Assembly (NCBI RefSeq): GCF_002735705.1
Contig: NZ_PDZL01000003.1
Span: forward strand, 310,001-374,000
Origin: Janthinobacterium sp. BJB426
GTDB lineage: Bacteria > Pseudomonadota > Gammaproteobacteria > Burkholderiales > Burkholderiaceae_D
DNA length: 64,000 bases
Direction of reading: 5' to 3'
Shown: positions 19,720 to 30,257 of the stretch, piece by piece
How the letters are laid out: every line of letters starts with the position of its first letter
How positions within the stretch are numbered: position 1 is the stretch's first letter
The notes under the pieces: generated by a model
Seen by the model: the letters and a program-made list of their open reading frames with translations, nothing else
What the model was told of the DNA's origin: nothing
Database searches by the model: none
Made by a program: the position numbers and the translations under genes

Positions 19720-20003
19720 AAAATCTTTCCTGGTGGACATGCGATGAGAGTTCGCCTGAAGCCCAGGATTTCGCTGGAACGTAGCAGCCTTCCCTGCGGC
19801 GCGGCGCACGCGCACAAGTCAAACAGCCCGAATATCGCTGATCCGGTATCCTACCACCGCCGCACCGTGCCGGTCACTTTTTTTACACTGCAGGTTACAC
19901 GCGCGGCCCGCCAGCACGGCGCCATGCGCCCTGCACAGGAGCCCTTTTGCTCAGCTGCAAATCAGGTTACGATCTTGCCACTATAAAACTTGGCGGAGAC
20001 ACC

Positions 20004-21314
20004 ATGAGCGGCCCGAAATACCCCGGTTTCGATACTTTATCCCTGCATGCGGGCGCGGCGCCCGACCTGGCCACGGGCGCGCGCGCCACGCCCATCCATT
20101 TCACGTCCTCGTTTGCCTTCAAGAGTTCGGAACACGCGGCTTCGCTGTTCAATATGGAGCGGGCCGGCCACGTGTACTCGCGCATCTCTAATCCCACCAA
20201 TGCCGTGCTGGAAGAGCGCATCGCCGCCCTCGAAGGGGGCATGGCCGGCATCGCCACGGCCAGCGGCCAGGCCGCCATGCACCTTGGCCTATGTACCATC
20301 GCCGGCGCCGGATCGCACGTCGTGGCCTCGCGCGCCCTGTACGGCGGCTCGCACAACCTGCTGGCCTACACCTTGAAACGCTTCGGCATCGAGACGACCT
20401 TCGTCGACCCGCGCGACGTGGACGCCTGGCGCGCCGCCATCCGGCCCTCTACCCGCGTGCTGTTTGCGGAAACCCTGGGCAATCCCGGCCTCGACGTGCT
20501 GAACATCCCCCAGATTGCCTCCCTGGCGCACGAACACCAACTGCCGCTGATGCTCGACTCGACGTTTACCACCCCGTATCTGCTGCGCCCCTTCGAGCAT
20601 GGCGCCGACCTGGTGTTCCACTCGGCCACCAAATTCCTGTGCGGGCATGGCACGGCCATCGGCGGCTTGCTCGTCGATGGCGGCACCTTCGACTGGCAGG
20701 CGGCATACGACAAGACGGGGCGTTTCGCCGAACTGTGCGAGCCGTATGACGGCTTTCACGGCATGGTCTTCGCCGAGGAATCGACGGTGGCGCCGTTCGC
20801 CCTGCGCGCGCGGCGCGAAGGCTTGCGCGATTTCGGCGCCGTCATGAGCCCGCACAATGCCTTCGCCATCCTGCAAGGCATCGAAACCCTGGGCTTGCGC
20901 ATGGACCGCCACGTGGCCAACACGCGCAAGGTGATCGATTTTCTGCTGGCCAATCCAGCCGTCGAATCCGTGTCCTACCCCGAACTGCCGTCGCATCCCG
21001 ACTATGAGCTGGCGAAAACCTTGCTGCCGAAAGGCGCGGGCGGCGTGTTCACCTTCAGGCTGCGCGGCGACCGCGCGGCCGGCCAGCGCTTTGTCGACAG
21101 CCTGAAGATCTTCTCGCACCTGGCCAACGTGGGCGACGCCAAGTCGCTCGTCATCCACCCCGCCTCCACCACGCATTTCCGCGTGCCCGACGATCAACTC
21201 GAACAGGCGGGCATCACGCAGGGCACCATGCGTCTGTCAGTCGGCCTGGAAGACGCGGATGATTTGATCGAAGACCTGGCCCGTGGCCTGAAACTGTCGC
21301 AGAAAGGCGCCTGA
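20004..21314 (+). CDS. metY: O-acetylhomoserine aminocarboxypropyltransferase (sulfhydrylase)
   Basis: This 436-residue PLP enzyme of the Cys/Met metabolism family joins O-acetylhomoserine and sulfide to make homocysteine. Visible motifs are YSRISNPTNAVLEERIAALE, the PLP-contacting MLDSTFTTPYL, and the Schiff-base Lys in HSATKFLCGHGTAIGG. Length (about 430) fits MetY rather than the shorter MetZ or MetB. GGCGGAG precedes the ATG at 20004. A hydrolase gene follows after one base. I looked for a SAM riboswitch upstream and did not recognise one. Confidence 0.92.
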   Translation: MSGPKYPGFDTLSLHAGAAPDLATGARATPIHFTSSFAFKSSEHAASLFNMERAGHVYSRISNPTNAVLEERIAALEGGMAGIATASGQAAMHLGLCTIAGAGSHVVASRALYGGSHNLLAYTLKRFGIETTFVDPRDVDAWRAAIRPSTRVLFAETLGNPGLDVLNIPQIASLAHEHQLPLMLDSTFTTPYLLRPFEHGADLVFHSATKFLCGHGTAIGGLLVDGGTFDWQAAYDKTGRFAELCEPYDGFHGMVFAEESTVAPFALRARREGLRDFGAVMSPHNAFAILQGIETLGLRMDRHVANTRKVIDFLLANPAVESVSYPELPSHPDYELAKTLLPKGAGGVFTFRLRGDRAAGQRFVDSLKIFSHLANVGDAKSLVIHPASTTHFRVPDDQLEQAGITQGTMRLSVGLEDADDLIEDLARGLKLSQKGA

Positions 21315-21315
21315 G

Positions 21316-22128
21316 ATGCTGCTCACCATCGAGAACACCACGGCTTACTGCTACACGGGCGGCAAACCATTCAACCCGGGCCAGCCGACGGCCGTCTTCA
21401 TCCACGGCGCGCAGAATGACCATTCCGTGTGGGCCCTGCAGACGCGCTATTTTGCCCACCACGGCTGGAACGTGCTGGCCGTCGATTTGCCGGGCCACGG
21501 CCGCAGCCTGGGCGCGGCGAAAACCACGGTGGAAGAGCTGGCGCGCTGGATACTGGCCGTGCTGGATGCGGCCGGCGCGGCCAGGGCCATGCTGATCGGC
21601 CACAGCATGGGTTCATTGATCGCGCTGGAAGCAGCATTCCTGGCGCCCGGGCGCGCCAGCCACCTGGCCATGCTGGGCTCCACCTACCCGATGAAGGTCT
21701 CGCCGGCCCTCCTGGAAACGTCACTCAACGATGAACAGGCAGCCATCGACATGGTCAATATCTGGTCGCACTCGTCGATCGCGCAAAAGCCGTCGTTCCC
21801 CGGCCCCGGCTTTTATGCCATGGGCGGCGCGCGGCGTCTGAAACAGCGCATCGCCGCCCTCAACCCCGATCACGTGTTTCACACGGATTTTTTCGCCTGC
21901 AATGCCTACGCGAACGGCGAAATCGCCGCCGCTTCGGTACACTGCCCGACTTTATTTATTTTTGGCGCGCGCGACATGATGACGCCGCCCAAATCGACCC
22001 GCTTGCTCACGTCTGCCATCGCGCATGGCACGGTGGTGCAGGTCGACAGCGGGCACGAATTGATGGCCGAGCAGCCGGACGCCGTGCTCGACGCGTTGTT
22101 TGCGTTTGCGCAAACGGCAGCAGCATAA
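21316..22128 (+). CDS. alpha/beta hydrolase
   Basis: This 270-residue hydrolase has the oxyanion region FIHGAQNDHSVW, the nucleophile elbow GHSMGS, and the acid and base in FGARDMMTPP and DSGHELM. It begins one base after the metY stop, so the two are surely co-transcribed. The link to methionine synthesis is open: a thioester or homoserine ester hydrolase is possible, but there is no direct evidence. Confidence 0.85.
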   Translation: MLLTIENTTAYCYTGGKPFNPGQPTAVFIHGAQNDHSVWALQTRYFAHHGWNVLAVDLPGHGRSLGAAKTTVEELARWILAVLDAAGAARAMLIGHSMGSLIALEAAFLAPGRASHLAMLGSTYPMKVSPALLETSLNDEQAAIDMVNIWSHSSIAQKPSFPGPGFYAMGGARRLKQRIAALNPDHVFHTDFFACNAYANGEIAAASVHCPTLFIFGARDMMTPPKSTRLLTSAIAHGTVVQVDSGHELMAEQPDAVLDALFAFAQTAAA

Positions 22129-22162
22129 GCACCCGCCACGCGGACTTTTTTAGGATAGACGA

Positions 22163-23557
22163 ATGATGTTGTTGAATACCCTGCACGATGAATTGACTGG
22201 CCGCGGCAGCGGCACGGAAGCGGAGCGGCACGAACGCTATAAATGGCTGGAACAGCTGCGCTTCACTAACCCGCTGGCGGACGAAGGCGGTCCCATGGCC
22301 GGCATTCCATACTACCAATGGTGCCGGCTGCCGCAGGCGCTCGTCGTGGCGGGCCAGCACACGGATCTGCTGGTCGGCACCACGAGCTCCCAGTACCTGG
22401 TCTTCGAGGGCCGCCACGCGGCAGCCTTCGCGGCCGAACTGGACCTGCAATACGACGCCAACAACCGCATCGACCGCCCCGGCGGCCTCGACGAACTGCT
22501 CGACGCCTATGAAGAGCAGGAGGACGGCAGCTGGGCGACCTTGCCGAATGAACCGCCAGCGGCACCGCTGGCCGGCTGGGACGATGTGTACTTCCGCGTG
22601 CGCGACCTGAGCGACGGCAGGACCATCCAGAGCGTGACCACCATCGCCTACGAGAGCAGCCGCTTCCCTGGCTACACCCTGCTGGGCACGACCTTTGTGG
22701 GCGTCGGCGCCATCGTCCACGACGACGAAACGGCGCAGTATATGCAGCAAATCTTCGCCGACTGGGCCATCCAGCGCGAATGCGCCGCCACCTGCCCGGT
22801 TTCATCCACGCCCTGGCCCCACGCGCCGCGCCAGGTGCCGCCCGCCCCGTTCGACTTTAGCCGCAATCTCGCTTACCTCGACGCCCTGCTGGCCGCCTAC
22901 GGGCGCGCGCAGGCGCAGGCGGAAATCGATGGCGGCGATGATGCCTACTGGGCGTGCGCCGCCGCCAGCACGGCTTACCAGGTCTTCTCGCTGCGCTACA
23001 CGGCAGGCTTGCCCTTGCCTGACGTGGAACCGGCGCTGGAAACGGCCGTCGCCGCCTGCGAAACGGCGCGCGCCGCCCTGGCCGCAGCCTACGATGACGA
23101 TGCCTTGCCCGCCTTTGATTTCGAACAATTGACGGATTACGCGCGCACCCTGCAGTTGCTGGGCGCCGCCCTGCTGTTCGGCCGCCACGACCTGGCTGCC
23201 CGCCTGGCCGCCCTGCAGACGGCCTTCGATGGCGAAGACGCCGTGTACGAGGCGCTGCTGTCGACCATCGATCCCCAGCGTCCCGCCGTCGACGAATGGT
23301 ATTTCGCCGAGCCCTACTCGGCCCTGTTCGAGTGCCTGGATACGGACGATGCCGCACAGCAGCTGGAACACCTGCGGCAGTACCTGGCCAGCTGGCATGG
23401 CGCGCTGGTGCGCGAAGACTGGTTCAACGGCCATTTGCGTGCACACGGCCTGGGCGGCTACTACGGCTTGTGGGCCTTCGAAGCGGCTGCCGCGGCCAAA
23501 CAGCTGGGCCTCGATCGCAGCGCGCTGGCGCACTGGGTCATGCCGCCAGCGCCCTGA
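22163..23557 (+). CDS. PoNi-like (DUF1910/DUF1911) immunity-type protein
   Basis: This 464-residue protein ends in a region very like the DUF1911 domain of PoNi proteins, immunity partners of PoNe DNase toxins: a helix with YLASWHGALVREDWF followed by GLGGYYGLWAFEAAAAAKQLGLD. A helical part at about 235-330 (YWACAAASTAYQVFSLRYTAGL) fits the DUF1910 half. The first 200 residues are a separate domain that I do not recognise. AGGA lies 7 bases before the ATG. No PoNe toxin or secretion gene is near. Two other unknown genes follow in the same direction. Assignment rests on pattern recognition. Confidence 0.65.
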   Translation: MMLLNTLHDELTGRGSGTEAERHERYKWLEQLRFTNPLADEGGPMAGIPYYQWCRLPQALVVAGQHTDLLVGTTSSQYLVFEGRHAAAFAAELDLQYDANNRIDRPGGLDELLDAYEEQEDGSWATLPNEPPAAPLAGWDDVYFRVRDLSDGRTIQSVTTIAYESSRFPGYTLLGTTFVGVGAIVHDDETAQYMQQIFADWAIQRECAATCPVSSTPWPHAPRQVPPAPFDFSRNLAYLDALLAAYGRAQAQAEIDGGDDAYWACAAASTAYQVFSLRYTAGLPLPDVEPALETAVAACETARAALAAAYDDDALPAFDFEQLTDYARTLQLLGAALLFGRHDLAARLAALQTAFDGEDAVYEALLSTIDPQRPAVDEWYFAEPYSALFECLDTDDAAQQLEHLRQYLASWHGALVREDWFNGHLRAHGLGGYYGLWAFEAAAAAKQLGLDRSALAHWVMPPAP

Positions 23558-23586
23558 ATCCCCCGTTCACTTTTAGACAAATATCA

Positions 23587-25599
23587 ATGATCAATACCGC
23601 AGCCCTGTTCAGCACCACCTTCCTGCCCGGCCAGGCCGGCTTCGACACCGAGACGATCACGGGCCTGGCCGAATGGCGGCTGGACGTACCTACGCTGTTC
23701 AAGCTGCTCATCGGCGCCGGTACGCAAGCTGTCGCCTGGCCCATCTATGGCGATGGCGAAGACTGCGCCTGCGTGCTGGCCACGCCGATGGCGCAGGCGC
23801 AGGCCAGCTGGCAAGCATTGTCCGCGCTGATGGATAGGCCGCGCGACGCGGCCGCCATCGTCGCGCGCAGCGCCATCAGCGCCTTGCTGGCGAGCGGCCA
23901 GCCATGGCTGATCCTCGACTGCGTGCAGCTGATCCCGCACGATATCGGCACGCCGGAATACGCGGCCGGGCTCGAGGCCTTGCGCGCCGAGGCGCAAGCC
24001 TTGCACGCTGCCCTGCTGCGCGGCGAGCGGGAAGCGCTGGCGCCTCTGCTGGCCGCCGGCGCCGCATCGCCCGCCACCGGTTACTGGTCGGCCACGGCCG
24101 TCGCGCAGCTGGCCGATGTGGAGGAACTGGGCACGGACGAACTGCCTTTCCTGCAAGGCCTGGAAGTGGTGGGATGGGAGGAAGATGTGCTGTGCCATGA
24201 AGTGAGCGCCGCCGGCGAACCGGACGTCACCGGCCTGGTCACGCCCTATGGCCGCTGGATCGTGCCGCTGTCGCAGCGCTATGTGGACCTGGGTGTGTAC
24301 TATGCGGACGATGGCTGGATCACCTTTGCCACGGTGGACGCCCCCGATGCGCACGGCGTGCTGGACCTCAACGGCACGGTGGTGCTGCCGCCCGCCCCCG
24401 GCGCCCTGTATGTGATCAGCCCCCATTTATTGCAGCAGATCGATGCGGACGGCGCCAGCCGCTTGCTGCGCCTGCCCGACGGTGCGCTGCTCATCGACAG
24501 GGTGGATAACGTGTGCCAGCGCGAAGATGGCTTGATCGACATCGAGCGCCAGACAGACCAGACAGACGATGACGCCAAGCGCAATGTGCACGGCGTGCTC
24601 GACAAGACGGGCAAGGTCGTGGTGCCGCCCGCCTACAGCTCCGTGCAGGATTTTGGCACGAAGAAAAAAATCGCCATCGTCAGCCAGCGCATCGCCGGGC
24701 GCTTCCTGTTTGGCCTGGTCAATAGCCAGGGCGAGCTGCTGGCGCCCTGCCAGTATGAAGCCATCGATTGCGCCACCACCTCGTCGCCGCCCAAGCTGCG
24801 CAAGAACCTGATCTTCGCCATCGACGCGCAGGGGCTGGCCTGCATGCTGACGCTCGATGGAAAACAGGCCTTCACGCCCCTGTATCCGCCCGCCCACCAT
24901 TTGCGCGGCGTGGCCGTGCAAAGCGACTTTTTATATGTCGTCAAGGATGGCATGGCCTGGAGCATGGATTTCACGGGCCAGTTGCTGGAACAGTTCGACA
25001 CCATGGAAAACTTCAAGGCGGCGATCACGGCCCAACTGAGCGAGTCTATCGGCCTGGGCAAGAAAAATCCCGAGAAGAAGCCCGCCAAGCGCCGCAGCTT
25101 CACGCCCGCGCAAATCCTGGCCAAGGCGGACCGCGAGCAGTTGCGCAGCATGGCCGCCCTGCTCTTGCAAGGCGATGCGGAACTGGCCGCGCGTTGCGTG
25201 GACATCACTTTGGAAGAGCTGGCGCAGGACGATCCGGAAGAGGAATACGAAGGCGACTCGCCCGAGGCGGCCTGTTTCTTCCTGCTCTGGTCCACGGCCT
25301 CCCACACGCAGGGCCACGGCACCACCCTGGACTGGAAAGCCGTCGATGAAGTGCCGCGCATAGCCCAGCATATCGAGCTGTCCGCGCTGCAGGACTTCCG
25401 CTGGAAGGAACGCGAGGATGGCGATGCGATGGCCGAGGGCCTGGCCGCCATCGCCGCCCACCTGGCGCCGCACCAGCTGCGCCTGGTCAACATGCACGGC
25501 GGCGAAGACACGTATTATCTGGGCGTGGTGCGGGCGCAGGATGCGGCGGCGTTCAGCAAGGTGGCGCTGCAGGCGGCTTTGCGGCCCGTGCTGCTGTGA
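23587..25599 (+). CDS. WG-repeat-like protein of unknown function
   Basis: This 670-residue protein has no signal peptide. The middle shows repeats of the WG type (for example HGVLDLNGTVVLPPAP and HGVLDKTGKVVVPPAYSS, then FGLVNSQGELLAPCQYE), about residues 225-470. A lysine-rich linker (PEKKPAKRRSFTPAQ, near residue 500) leads to a C-terminal globular domain with TLDWKAVDEVPRIAQHIEL, perhaps DUF6630-like. The first 200 residues are Ala-rich and helical. No clear ribosome site is seen before the ATG at 23587. It lies between a PoNi-like gene and a small unknown gene, which suggests a role with contact-dependent systems, but this is inference. Confidence 0.65.
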   Translation: MINTAALFSTTFLPGQAGFDTETITGLAEWRLDVPTLFKLLIGAGTQAVAWPIYGDGEDCACVLATPMAQAQASWQALSALMDRPRDAAAIVARSAISALLASGQPWLILDCVQLIPHDIGTPEYAAGLEALRAEAQALHAALLRGEREALAPLLAAGAASPATGYWSATAVAQLADVEELGTDELPFLQGLEVVGWEEDVLCHEVSAAGEPDVTGLVTPYGRWIVPLSQRYVDLGVYYADDGWITFATVDAPDAHGVLDLNGTVVLPPAPGALYVISPHLLQQIDADGASRLLRLPDGALLIDRVDNVCQREDGLIDIERQTDQTDDDAKRNVHGVLDKTGKVVVPPAYSSVQDFGTKKKIAIVSQRIAGRFLFGLVNSQGELLAPCQYEAIDCATTSSPPKLRKNLIFAIDAQGLACMLTLDGKQAFTPLYPPAHHLRGVAVQSDFLYVVKDGMAWSMDFTGQLLEQFDTMENFKAAITAQLSESIGLGKKNPEKKPAKRRSFTPAQILAKADREQLRSMAALLLQGDAELAARCVDITLEELAQDDPEEEYEGDSPEAACFFLLWSTASHTQGHGTTLDWKAVDEVPRIAQHIELSALQDFRWKEREDGDAMAEGLAAIAAHLAPHQLRLVNMHGGEDTYYLGVVRAQDAAAFSKVALQAALRPVLL

Positions 25600-25620
25600 T
25601 TTTTACAAGACAAGGAATCC

Positions 25621-25935
25621 ATGCACGCGAAAAAATTCATCGATGATGTCGTCGCATCCAATGCGTCGCTGCTGGCGCTATATGCGCAGGGAAGCGAGGG
25701 ACAGACCCGGCTTGGCGCCCTGCTCGACGGGCTGGCACTGGCCGAGGGCCAGCGCGAGCAAATCCTGGCCCTGATCAAGCTGGCCATCGATGACGCGACG
25801 TACCAGCTGGTGTGCGGCATCGAGGGCAGCGCCTCGCTCGGCGATAGCCAGCAGGATTACACGCTGCTCGACGAAGAGGGGAATACGCTGACGGGCGCGC
25901 TCGATGCCCTGCTGTACGAGCGGCTCAACCCCTGA
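25621..25935 (+). CDS. small protein of unknown function
   Basis: This 104-residue acidic protein starts MHAKKFIDDVVASNASLLALY and contains TYQLVCGIEGSASLGDSQQDY and LLDEEGNTLTGALDALL. The pattern looks like a conserved family of small proteins found near polymorphic-toxin immunity genes, but I cannot name it. AAGGAA lies just before the ATG. It follows the WG-repeat gene by 21 bases and ends only 7 bases from the convergent YihY gene, with no room for a terminator. Confidence 0.65.
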   Translation: MHAKKFIDDVVASNASLLALYAQGSEGQTRLGALLDGLALAEGQREQILALIKLAIDDATYQLVCGIEGSASLGDSQQDYTLLDEEGNTLTGALDALLYERLNP

Positions 25936-25942
25936 TTGCCCG

Positions 25943-27319
25943 TCAGGCGCAGCGCACGTCCCCAAAATGCTGGGCTAAGGTCAAGCCCAGCCCCTGCTCC
26001 ACGGCGTTTTCCACCTGCGCCGCCAGGGCGGCCGCTTCTTCGGCCGCCTTGATGTCGCGTTCATTCGTCGAGCCGGCCGGGTAGCCGGAGTTCACGCGCA
26101 TGCCGCCGAAGACGAACAAGCGGTAGACATCGGCCAGGCTGATGCGGCTGACGTTGCCCAGCAAGACCCAGTGGTCGGAACTGTCGGCCACGCGCTTGCC
26201 CCACTGGACCCGCACGGCGCCATCCACGTTCACTCGTCCCACCCAGCCCTGCTGCACCATCTTGTCAAGCAGGGTTTCCATCTCTTCGAAGCCCAGGCGC
26301 GTGCTGCGGCGAATTTCCGCCGCGCCCACCAGGGCCGAATCGGCGCAGTGACAGGCCTGGTGCAGCACCTTCAGGATGGCGACCGCGTCGACGAATTCAC
26401 TGCCGGGCGCCGCCTCGTACCACCAGCGCTCGTATTTCACGACGGGCAAGGCTGCCACCAGCAAGGCGCCCACCAGGGTGATCATCCAGCTCAGGTAAAT
26501 CCATACGAGGAACAGCGGCAAGGCGGCCAGTGCGCCGTAGATGCGCGAATACGTGGGGAATTCCTGGATGAATTCGCCGAAGCCCCGCTTGGCCACCTCG
26601 AACGCCAGCGCCGCCAGCAAGCCGCCCCAGGCCGCATCGCGCCAGTCCACGTCGCGGTTCGGCACGGCGATGTACAGCAAGGTAAACGCCAGCATGGTCA
26701 GGCCGATCGACACCAGGGTATAAAACACGGCGCCGAGGAATGGCACGGCGCCCACCACACCGCTGGTGGCCATGAAGAGGCGCGAGGTCACCGTCAGCGA
26801 CACGCCCACCAGCAGCGGCCCCAGGGTGACGATGGCCCAGTAAACCAGCAGACGCTTGGTCCAGCGGCGCTCCTGGCGCACGCGCCAGATGCGGTTGAAG
26901 ACGCGTTCGATCAAGCCCATCATGCCCACCGACGTGACGATCAGCGCGCCCGCGCCGATGGCCGACAGGCGCGTGGCCTTCGAGGCGAACGTGGTCAGAT
27001 AATCGAGGATGGTGTTCGATATGCCCTTGGGCATCACGCTTTGCACGAAATAATCTTCCAGCGCATGGCGGAAGGTATTGAATAGCGGGAAAGTGGTGAA
27101 GATGGCCAGGGCCAGGGTGAGCAGCGGCACCAGCGCGAACACGGTGGCAAATGTCAGGCTGCCGGCCACTTGCGGCAGGCTTTCCTCGCGCACGCGGCGG
27201 CGCGCGAACTGCAGCAGGTCGCGCGTTTCGGACCAGGTCAGGCCACGCACGACGGCCAGCCCGATGCTCAGGGCGCGCCACAGGTATTGGAAGAACGGGA
27301 ATATATATTTTGAAAACAT
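25943..27319 (-). CDS. YihY/BrkB-family inner-membrane protein
   Basis: This 458-residue protein has about six membrane segments in residues 40-300, with family motifs AGSLTFATVFALVPLLTLAL, FPTYSRIYGALAALPLFLVW and YLSWMITLVGA. The C-terminal 130 residues are a soluble winged-helix-like region (STRLGFEEMETLLDKMVQQG). BrkB proteins were once called RNase BN by mistake; their transport function is unknown. I start at the ATG at 27319. A TTG two codons upstream is also possible. The gene is divergent from wrbA with a short gap. Confidence 0.85.
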   Translation of the reverse strand: MFSKYIFPFFQYLWRALSIGLAVVRGLTWSETRDLLQFARRRVREESLPQVAGSLTFATVFALVPLLTLALAIFTTFPLFNTFRHALEDYFVQSVMPKGISNTILDYLTTFASKATRLSAIGAGALIVTSVGMMGLIERVFNRIWRVRQERRWTKRLLVYWAIVTLGPLLVGVSLTVTSRLFMATSGVVGAVPFLGAVFYTLVSIGLTMLAFTLLYIAVPNRDVDWRDAAWGGLLAALAFEVAKRGFGEFIQEFPTYSRIYGALAALPLFLVWIYLSWMITLVGALLVAALPVVKYERWWYEAAPGSEFVDAVAILKVLHQACHCADSALVGAAEIRRSTRLGFEEMETLLDKMVQQGWVGRVNVDGAVRVQWGKRVADSSDHWVLLGNVSRISLADVYRLFVFGGMRVNSGYPAGSTNERDIKAAEEAAALAAQVENAVEQGLGLTLAQHFGDVRCA

Positions 27320-27344
27320 GTGCAAAATCAGAACGGCGCCATGA

Positions 27345-28401
<1,057 letters not shown>

Positions 28402-28405
<4 letters not shown>

Positions 28406-29832
28406 GCGACAAGTCCATGACTGACCAAACAGATTTTCTCGCCGCCTGCCGCGACCTGCTCGGTGACGCCTACGTACTCACCCTGGACGCCGACACGGCG
28501 CCCTTCCTCACCGACTGGCGCGACAGGTTTACGGGCAAGGCCCTGGCCGTGCTGCGCCCCGCCACGGTGGAGCAGGTGGCCGGCGTGCTGCGCGCCTGCG
28601 CGCAATGGCAGATTCCCGTCGTGCCGCAAGGCGGCAACACGGGCCTGGTCCTGGGCAGCATCCCGGACGCCGCTGGCACGGCCGTCGTGCTGTCGCTGGC
28701 GCGCCTGAACAGCATCCGCGCGCTCGATCCCGTCAACCGCACCATCACGGTGGACGCGGGCTGCATTTTGCAAACCATCCAGGAAGCGGCCAGCGCCGCC
28801 GGCTGTCTGTTCCCCCTGTCGCTGGCGGCCGAGGGCAGTTGCACCATCGGCGGCAACCTGGCGACGAACGCAGGCGGCACGGCCGTGCTGCGCTACGGCA
28901 ATACGCGCGAGCTGTGCCTGGGCCTGGAAGTGGTTACGCCGCAAGGCGAGATCTGGAGCGGCTTGCGCGGCTTGCGCAAGGACAATACCGGCTACGATTT
29001 GCGCGACCTGTACATCGGCGCCGAAGGTACCCTGGGGGTCATTACCGGCGCGGTGATGAAACTGTACCCGCAGCCGAAAGCCTGCATCACGGCGCTGGCC
29101 GCCATGCCCTCGCCCGCCCACGCCCTGCGTTTATTAAGCCTGATGCAGGACCATTGCGGCGCCAGCCTGACGGGTTTTGAATTGATGTCGCAATACTGTT
29201 TGCAACTGGTGGCGGAACAGTTCCCGCAGCTGCCGCGGCCTTTCGCCGAGGCGCATGGCCAATATGTGCTGCTCGAATTATCGAGCAGCCAGTCCGAGGC
29301 GCACGCCGTCGAATTGCTGGAAGTGAGCATCGGCGCGGCGCTGGAAGATGAGTTGATCGAGGACGCCGTCGTCGCCAGTTCCGTGGCGCAGTCCGAGGGA
29401 CTATGGCAGCTGCGCGAGCACATCCCGCTGGCGCAGGCGCAGGCGGGTAAGAACATCAAGCACGATATCTCGCTGCCGATTTCCTGCATCGCCGATTTCA
29501 TCAGCGTCACGGATGCCGCATTGGCAACGGCCTTCCCCGGCTGCCAGCTCGTGTGCTTCGGCCACCTGGGTGACGGCAACCTGCATTACAACGTGGCGCC
29601 GCCCGCCGGCATGACGGACCGTGACTTCCTGGCCAATCAGGATGCCATCAATCGTATCGTGCACGACCAGGTCCACGCATTTGGTGGTTCCATCTCGGCC
29701 GAACACGGTATCGGCGCCCTGAAAAAGGACGACCTGGCGCGTTATAAATCGCCGCTGGAACTGCAGCTGATGCGCGCCGTGAAGCAGGCGCTGGACCCGC
29801 AGAACATCATGAATCCGGGGAAGATATTGTGA
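28402..29832 (+). CDS. FAD-binding (D)-2-hydroxyacid dehydrogenase family oxidase
   Basis: This 476-residue flavoenzyme has the PCMH-type FAD domain (VVPQGGNTGLVLGS, LAAEGSCTIGGNLATNAGG, LRKDNTGYDLRDLYIGAEGT) and the C-terminal domain with CFGHLGDGNLHYNV and SAEHGIGALKKDDL. It is related to GlcD and D-2-hydroxyglutarate dehydrogenase. The exact 2-hydroxy acid is unknown. No GlcE or GlcF partner follows, which favours the single-subunit type. It overlaps its neighbours by 4 bases at each end. A second in-frame ATG lies five codons in. Confidence 0.85.
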
Positions 29833-30257
29833 GATCGCCATCCCTCCTGCTCTGCGCCATGGCCTTGCTGGCCGGTTCCGCCAGTGCGCAGGACGTCTAC
29901 AAATGCGTGAAGGATGGCCAGACCAGCTATAGCGCCACGCCATGCACGGGCGGCCAGCTGCAAATCCTGGAGGTGCCCGCACCGCCGCCTGCCGTCGACA
30001 AGGGCGCGGCCACGCGCCAGGAGCGGGTGGCGAGCCAGCTGGAAGCGGCACGCAAGAAACAGGAAACACTGGAAGACCAGGCGCGCGAGCGGGCCGCCAA
30101 GCAGCTTGAGGCGCGCGACAAGCACTGCGCGCAGCTGCGCCTGGAACAAAAATGGGCGGCGCAGGACGCCGTTGGCGCGGGCGACAAGAACCGCGATGCG
30201 GCCCAATTGAAAGCGCGGCGCGCCGGCGAACGCCTGGCCGTCGAATGCTTGAATTGA
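29829..30257 (+). CDS. DUF4124 periplasmic protein
   Basis: This 142-residue protein starts at a GTG and has a signal peptide (LLLCAMALLAGSASAQ). The DUF4124 domain follows (DVYKCVKDGQTSYSATPCTGG), with its paired Cys, and then a long charged helical region. It overlaps the dehydrogenase gene by 4 bases (GTGA) and the permease gene by 13. Function is unknown. Confidence 0.8.
   Translation: MRSPSLLLCAMALLAGSASAQDVYKCVKDGQTSYSATPCTGGQLQILEVPAPPPAVDKGAATRQERVASQLEAARKKQETLEDQARERAAKQLEARDKHCAQLRLEQKWAAQDAVGAGDKNRDAAQLKARRAGERLAVECLN

Noticed and set aside
19820-20003. SAM riboswitch before metY
   Set aside because: I looked for the usual stems and conserved A/G bulges and found none that I could support.
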